Assembly (NCBI RefSeq): GCF_030122805.1
Contig: NZ_CP126080.1
Location: forward strand, 1,307,001 to 1,371,000
Direction of reading: 5' to 3'
Length of the DNA stretch: 64,000 nt
Source: Mesobacillus sp. AQ2
GTDB lineage: Bacteria > Bacillota > Bacilli > Bacillales > Cytobacillaceae
In this document: piece after piece, positions 60,595-64,000 of the stretch
Layout: every line of letters starts with the position of its first letter
Position numbering within the stretch: the first letter of the stretch is position 1
Position numbers and translations under genes: made by a program
The notes under the pieces: model-generated
What the model was told of the DNA's origin: nothing
Database searches by the model: none
What the model saw: the letters and a program-made list of their open reading frames with translations, nothing else

Positions 60595-61533
60595 ATGAGA
60601 TCTGATAGGCACCAGCATAAGAAAAAAAGAAAAAGAATCAGATGGTCCAGCATTTTTTTGCTGCTGTTCCTCCTGGCAGGGGCCGTGCTGCTCTACTCCT
60701 ATATGCAGTATCGCTCTGGAGTGAATGATTCGGAAGAGGCTGCGAATCAAAATAAGCAGGAATACCATTTTAACGGCGAGCGTGACCGTAACGGACTAAC
60801 AAATATTCTGTTGATTGGCAGCGATGCCAGAGGGAAAGAAGCTTCCCGTTCGGATACAATCATGATTGCGAGCTATAATCCGGATACAGAATCTTATAAA
60901 TTGACCTCGATTATGAGGGACACATATGTGGAAATTCCAGGACATGGGATGAATAAAATCAATGCAGCCTTTGCGCTTGGCGGACCGGAATTATTGAGAC
61001 AGACAATCAAGGACAATTTTGATGTCAGCCTCCAATATTATTCGATCGTTGATTTCGAAGGATTTGTGCGCCTGATTGATGAGGCATTTCCCGAAGGTGT
61101 AGAGGTCAATGTTGAAAAGCAAATGTCAAAAGGAATTGGTGTCACATTGGAACCTGGTGTGCAAAGGCTGGATGGAAAACATTTGCTTGGATATGTCCGC
61201 TTCCGGCAGGATGCAGTCGGAGACTTTGGCCGAGTCGAACGTCAGCAAAGTGTCATAAAAGAGGTCGGCAAGGAGTTTGCCAGCATCCAGACGCTCCCGA
61301 AGCTTCCTAAACTGGTAGGAGTAGTTACTCCTTTCATCAATACCAATATGGATACTGGTGATATTTTGTCGATGGGTAAAGGCCTGATTTCAAAGGATTA
61401 TCGGGATATTGAAACAATGAGAATTCCGGTTGAAGGGTCATACGAGGATCAGAGGGTGAGCGGTGCCGGTGCAGTGCTGGCGATTGATTTAGAAGCAAAC
61501 AGACAGGCCCTGGAGGAATTTTTAGCTAAATAG
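60595..61533 (+). CDS. LytR-CpsA-Psr (LCP) family ligase
   Basis: A 312-residue membrane-anchored protein. A basic N-terminus precedes one helix (SIFLLLFLLAGAVLLYSYMQ). The LCP domain (residues ~65-215) shows NILLIGSDARGKEASRSDTI and TSIMRDTYVEIPGHGMNKIN, with Asp and Arg residues that bind metal and polyprenyl pyrophosphate. YVRFRQDAVGDFGRVERQQ is also conserved. LCP enzymes attach teichoic acid or other glycopolymers to peptidoglycan. GGAAGGA precedes the ATG. Confidence 0.92.
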   Translation: MRSDRHQHKKKRKRIRWSSIFLLLFLLAGAVLLYSYMQYRSGVNDSEEAANQNKQEYHFNGERDRNGLTNILLIGSDARGKEASRSDTIMIASYNPDTESYKLTSIMRDTYVEIPGHGMNKINAAFALGGPELLRQTIKDNFDVSLQYYSIVDFEGFVRLIDEAFPEGVEVNVEKQMSKGIGVTLEPGVQRLDGKHLLGYVRFRQDAVGDFGRVERQQSVIKEVGKEFASIQTLPKLPKLVGVVTPFINTNMDTGDILSMGKGLISKDYRDIETMRIPVEGSYEDQRVSGAGAVLAIDLEANRQALEEFLAK

Positions 61534-61640
61534 ACTGCGGGCTGCTGATTAGAGGTGTACAATCGACTCTATGAGGTAATTAGAAAATAAGATTTTAGAT
61601 GCCTGCCGACCCAGAAGGTTGTTTGGACAAGGAGATTTCA

Positions 61641-62252
61641 ATGGATGTTGAATGGATGAAAGAATGGTTTACAATTGAAAATATTATGGAGCTGCTCAGC
61701 CAGTACCGTTCCTTTGGGCCGATTCCGGGGATTTTGCTGCCGATGCTCGAAGCATTTCTGCCATTCCTGCCGTTGTTTTTATTTGTCATGGCGAATGCGA
61801 ATGCATTTGGGCTATGGCTTGGGTTTCTTTTTTCCTGGACTGGTGCGGTACTCGGAGCGTTGCTCGTATTTTGGATTTTCCGCCGATATGGCCAGGGACG
61901 ACTTCTCCGGTTTTTACAGAGGCACCCAAAAGTCCAGAAAGGGATGGATTGGATTGAACGCCATGGTTTCGGGCCGATTTTCCTGATGCTGTGCTTTCCT
62001 TTTACTCCTTCTGCCCTCGTCAATATAGTCGCCGGGCTTTCAAAAATCAGCATGGCCCAGTATATGCTTGCTGTCATAGCGGGCAAAATGGTGATGATTT
62101 TTACCATCAGCTTCGTTGGCTATGATATTCGCGCCTTAATTACCAATCCGGCACGGACTGCCCTTGTTCTGGTGGTAATTGCCATCCTGTGGTATATCGG
62201 CAAAAGAATTGAAGTAAAAATGAATATGAGTGTTCAAAAAAACGATGACTGA
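61641..62252 (+). CDS. yhjE: TVP38/TMEM64 (VTT-domain) membrane protein YhjE
   Basis: A 203-residue membrane protein of the DedA-like VTT superfamily. Helices include LPMLEAFLPFLPLFLFVMAN and a re-entrant segment with FPFTPSALVNIVAGLSKI, where the conserved Pro residues mark the half-helix. Size and linkage to a signal peptidase gene match YhjE-SipV. AAGGAGATTTCA precedes the ATG at 61641. Likely lipid-flippase-like or involved in membrane maintenance. Confidence 0.88.
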   Translation: MDVEWMKEWFTIENIMELLSQYRSFGPIPGILLPMLEAFLPFLPLFLFVMANANAFGLWLGFLFSWTGAVLGALLVFWIFRRYGQGRLLRFLQRHPKVQKGMDWIERHGFGPIFLMLCFPFTPSALVNIVAGLSKISMAQYMLAVIAGKMVMIFTISFVGYDIRALITNPARTALVLVVIAILWYIGKRIEVKMNMSVQKNDD

Positions 62253-62279
62253 AAACAGGATCAGGTTGACAGGTGGTGG

Positions 62280-62843
62280 ATGCAGAGGATGAGAGAAGCA
62301 ATGAAAAGAGAAGGTGCAGAGTGGATCAAGGCTTTTTCGCTTGGCATTATCTTATTTGTCTTCATAAGAATCTTCTTCTTTTCCAATTACGTCGTTGAAG
62401 GGGAGTCGATGCTTCCGACATTGGAGGACGGGAATAAAGTCGTCGTCAACAAGTTGGGGTATGAGACGGATGATCTTGAGCGGTTTGATGTGATTGTCTT
62501 CCATGCGAATGAAGAGGAAGACTATGTGAAGCGGGTGATCGGGCTGCCGGGAGACCGGATCGAATATCGAAAGGACCGGTTATTCATCAATGGAAAGAAA
62601 GTGGCCGAACCATTTCTGAAGCAGTATCGTGACCAATCGCCAGAAGGTTATTTGACCGGTGATTTTACCCTCGAGGATTTGACCGGAGTTGAAACAGTGC
62701 CAGATGGAAAATTATTTGTTCTTGGTGATAATCGCCTCGGCAGCTGGGACAGCAGACAGTTTGGTTTCATTTCGGAAAAGCAGGTGGTTGGCAAGGTCAA
62801 TCTGCGCTACTGGCCGCTTGAAGAAATGGATATAAAGTTTTGA
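62280..62843 (+). CDS. lepB: Type I signal peptidase (SipV-position)
   Basis: A 187-residue signal peptidase I. One N-terminal helix (IKAFSLGIILFVFIRIFFFS). Box B GESMLPTL carries the catalytic Ser (~residue 43), box D DYVKRVIGLPGDR the catalytic Lys (~residue 83), and box E LGDNRLGSWDSRQFG. It cleaves Sec and Tat signal peptides on the outer membrane face. It is 27 nt after yhjE. The start could be 62280 or the ATG at 62289. Confidence 0.93.
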   Translation: MQRMREAMKREGAEWIKAFSLGIILFVFIRIFFFSNYVVEGESMLPTLEDGNKVVVNKLGYETDDLERFDVIVFHANEEEDYVKRVIGLPGDRIEYRKDRLFINGKKVAEPFLKQYRDQSPEGYLTGDFTLEDLTGVETVPDGKLFVLGDNRLGSWDSRQFGFISEKQVVGKVNLRYWPLEEMDIKF

Positions 62844-62861
62844 GATATGCTTCTATGTGAA

Positions 62862-62891
62862 AAGACTCGTCAAATTTCGAGTCTTTTTTTA
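62862..62891 (+). terminator. Terminator of yhjE-signal peptidase genes
   Basis: AAAGACTCG/CGAGTCTTT with an eight-nt loop and a run of T residues. Confidence 0.9.
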
Positions 62892-62900
62892 TATTTTGTA

Positions 62901-62924
62901 TGCTAGACTAGCATCATTATAATA
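62901..62924 (+). promoter_or_regulatory. Palindrome and -10 before MalT-type regulator
   Basis: ATGCTA-GAC-TAGCAT (62901-62915) is a perfect dyad placed just upstream of TATAAT (62919-62924). It would occlude the promoter if bound. The ligand protein is unknown, and autoregulation is possible. Confidence 0.5.
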
Positions 62925-62943
62925 TAAACAGGGCGGAGATTAT

Positions 62944-64000
62944 ATGCAGGGAACATTGCCATTGATCAAAACAAAGCTGATTGTCCCCAGTTTGCAGGAA
63001 CAATGGATAAGGCGTGCGGATTTTTCGAAGAAAATGAAAGCGATTACCGAAAAACGGCTGACCGTTATCCAGGCAGGGGCAGGTTATGGGAAGAGTACCG
63101 CTCTCGCGATGTATGTCAGGGACCAGAACGAGCAATGCTGCTGGTATACCATCACTTCTTCCGATGACGATATTCTCCCGTTTTTATCCTATTTGACAGC
63201 TTCGATCCAAACCTTGTTCCCGGACTTTGGCTTTGAATTAACAGCCTATATGAAAAAGATGGATCGCTATATAAGAGAAGAGGAATTAAGCATGCTCTCT
63301 TCGCTTTTCATCAACGAAACCTTGCAAATACCTGCGCCAATTATCGTCATCCTGGATGATTTCCACGCAATAGAACATTCCTACCATATCAATGTCTGGA
63401 TGGAAAAGCTGCTTGAGCATATGCCAGACCATCTTCATCTCGTCATTTCGACCAGGACGAAGCCGGGTTGGAAGGTTCTTGCCAAAATGAAGGCAAGGAA
63501 TGAGTTGAATGAGATTTCGAAAAGCGATTTGATTTTTGGCAAGGAAGAAATCGAATTACTGCTCTCTGACTATTATCAAATGACAATCAGTGACGAACAA
63601 ATCGACCAATTGTACAACATTACTGAAGGCTGGGTCATCGCGGTCGGAATGATTGCTCAGCAGCTGCCTCATCTTCAGAGTCTTGATGACCTTTTAACGG
63701 AGCCTGCAAAGTCGCTGGAGGATTTGTTTCAATACCTGGTTCATGAAGTATTCTCAAAACAGCCTCCGATGATTCAGCAGTTCCTCGAGCAGACCTGCAT
63801 TTTCGAAGAAATCAGCTCTGAAGTATGTGATCACATACTTGGCATGAACGGTTCAGTCCAGATGCTGCAGCAGCTGGCAGCGAAAAACCTGTTCATTCAT
63901 CAAGTTGGCGAGAACCAATTCCGCTATCATGCTCTTTTCCGTGAGTTCCTCGAGAATCGGCTGCTCACAAACCGGCCAGAGCATTACCATTATTTGATTT
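62944..64000 (+). CDS. MalT/LAL-type ATP-dependent LuxR regulator, 5' part
   Basis: The first 352 residues of a gene that runs off the window. Walker A GAGYGKST is near residue 45 and Walker B PIIVILDDFH near residue 138, typical of STAND ATPases of the MalT class. The rest of this part, including LISTRT-like LVISTRTKPGW and EGWVIAVGMIAQ, matches LAL/MalT proteins. A TPR region and C-terminal LuxR HTH are expected beyond the edge. GGGCGGAG precedes the ATG. Inducer unknown. Confidence 0.85.
   Translation, partial: MQGTLPLIKTKLIVPSLQEQWIRRADFSKKMKAITEKRLTVIQAGAGYGKSTALAMYVRDQNEQCCWYTITSSDDDILPFLSYLTASIQTLFPDFGFELTAYMKKMDRYIREEELSMLSSLFINETLQIPAPIIVILDDFHAIEHSYHINVWMEKLLEHMPDHLHLVISTRTKPGWKVLAKMKARNELNEISKSDLIFGKEEIELLLSDYYQMTISDEQIDQLYNITEGWVIAVGMIAQQLPHLQSLDDLLTEPAKSLEDLFQYLVHEVFSKQPPMIQQFLEQTCIFEEISSEVCDHILGMNGSVQMLQQLAAKNLFIHQVGENQFRYHALFREFLENRLLTNRPEHYHYLI

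Overview
The window is chromosomal DNA of a low-GC, endospore-forming Bacillaceae. The evidence is a forespore SASP gene, YheC/YheD spore proteins, YhaL, three YjcZ-type micropeptides, ScoC, ComK, and Shine-Dalgarno sites of the AGGAGG type. Gene order closely follows the yhe-yha-yhf-yhj region of Bacillus subtilis (sspB-yheE-yheD/C-yheA-yhaX-hemZ-yhaR-yhaQP-yhaONML-prsA-scoC-yhaH-trpP-serC-hit-ecsABC-yhaA-yhfA-hmoB-hemEHY-yhgDE-yhfH-yhfI-lplJ-lcfB-yhfN-comK-yhjE-sip). It looks like core chromosome with local insertions, not an island. No rRNA, canonical tRNA, prophage or CRISPR array was seen.

Layout: 0.1-3.6 kb holds a sigma-G type SASP gene with an unusual leader, an MsmX-like ATPase with a PucR/CdaR-type regulator, and a CsoR/CstR-family repressor. 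3.6-8.9 kb is a minus-strand spore operon with four consecutive YheC/YheD ATP-grasp paralogues, YheE and a small acidic protein. 9-23.6 kb carries yheA, yhaX, hemZ, an enoyl-CoA hydratase, the YhaQP exporter, an S51 peptidase, the YhaO/YhaN/YhaM nuclease set, YhaL and PrsA. 23.7-35.7 kb carries micropeptides, ScoC, YhaH, TrpP with a TRAP-type leader, SerC, Hit, EcsABC, an M20 amidohydrolase and a permease. 35.9-46 kb carries LiaFSR, HmoB, HemEHY, and the TetR YhgD with its probable target YhgE. 46-54.6 kb is lipid and amino-acid metabolism: YhfI, LplJ, LcfB, enoyl-CoA hydratase, AzlCD and an SsuABC-like importer. 55-64 kb carries an M48 protease, an IDEAL protein, ComK, YuxL, an LCP ligase, YhjE, signal peptidase I and the start of a MalT-type regulator.

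Functional themes: protein secretion and exoprotein control recur (PrsA, EcsAB, ScoC, signal peptidase, M48 protease). So do heme supply and removal (HemZ, HemE/H/Y, HmoB) and sporulation.

The most unusual signals are non-coding. (1) Two tandem tRNA-like folds lie in the SASP leader. (2) Five unrelated intergenic tandem-repeat arrays have unit lengths (21, 41, 52, 53, 41 bp) close to whole multiples of the DNA helical repeat. (3) Three diverged ~130-bp units lie between hit and ecsA, with a terminator-like hairpin on the minus strand. (4) A 184-bp MITE with an 8-bp target duplication sits at the end of the enoyl-CoA hydratase gene. (5) A shared 20-bp operator-like site lies before yhgD and yhgE.
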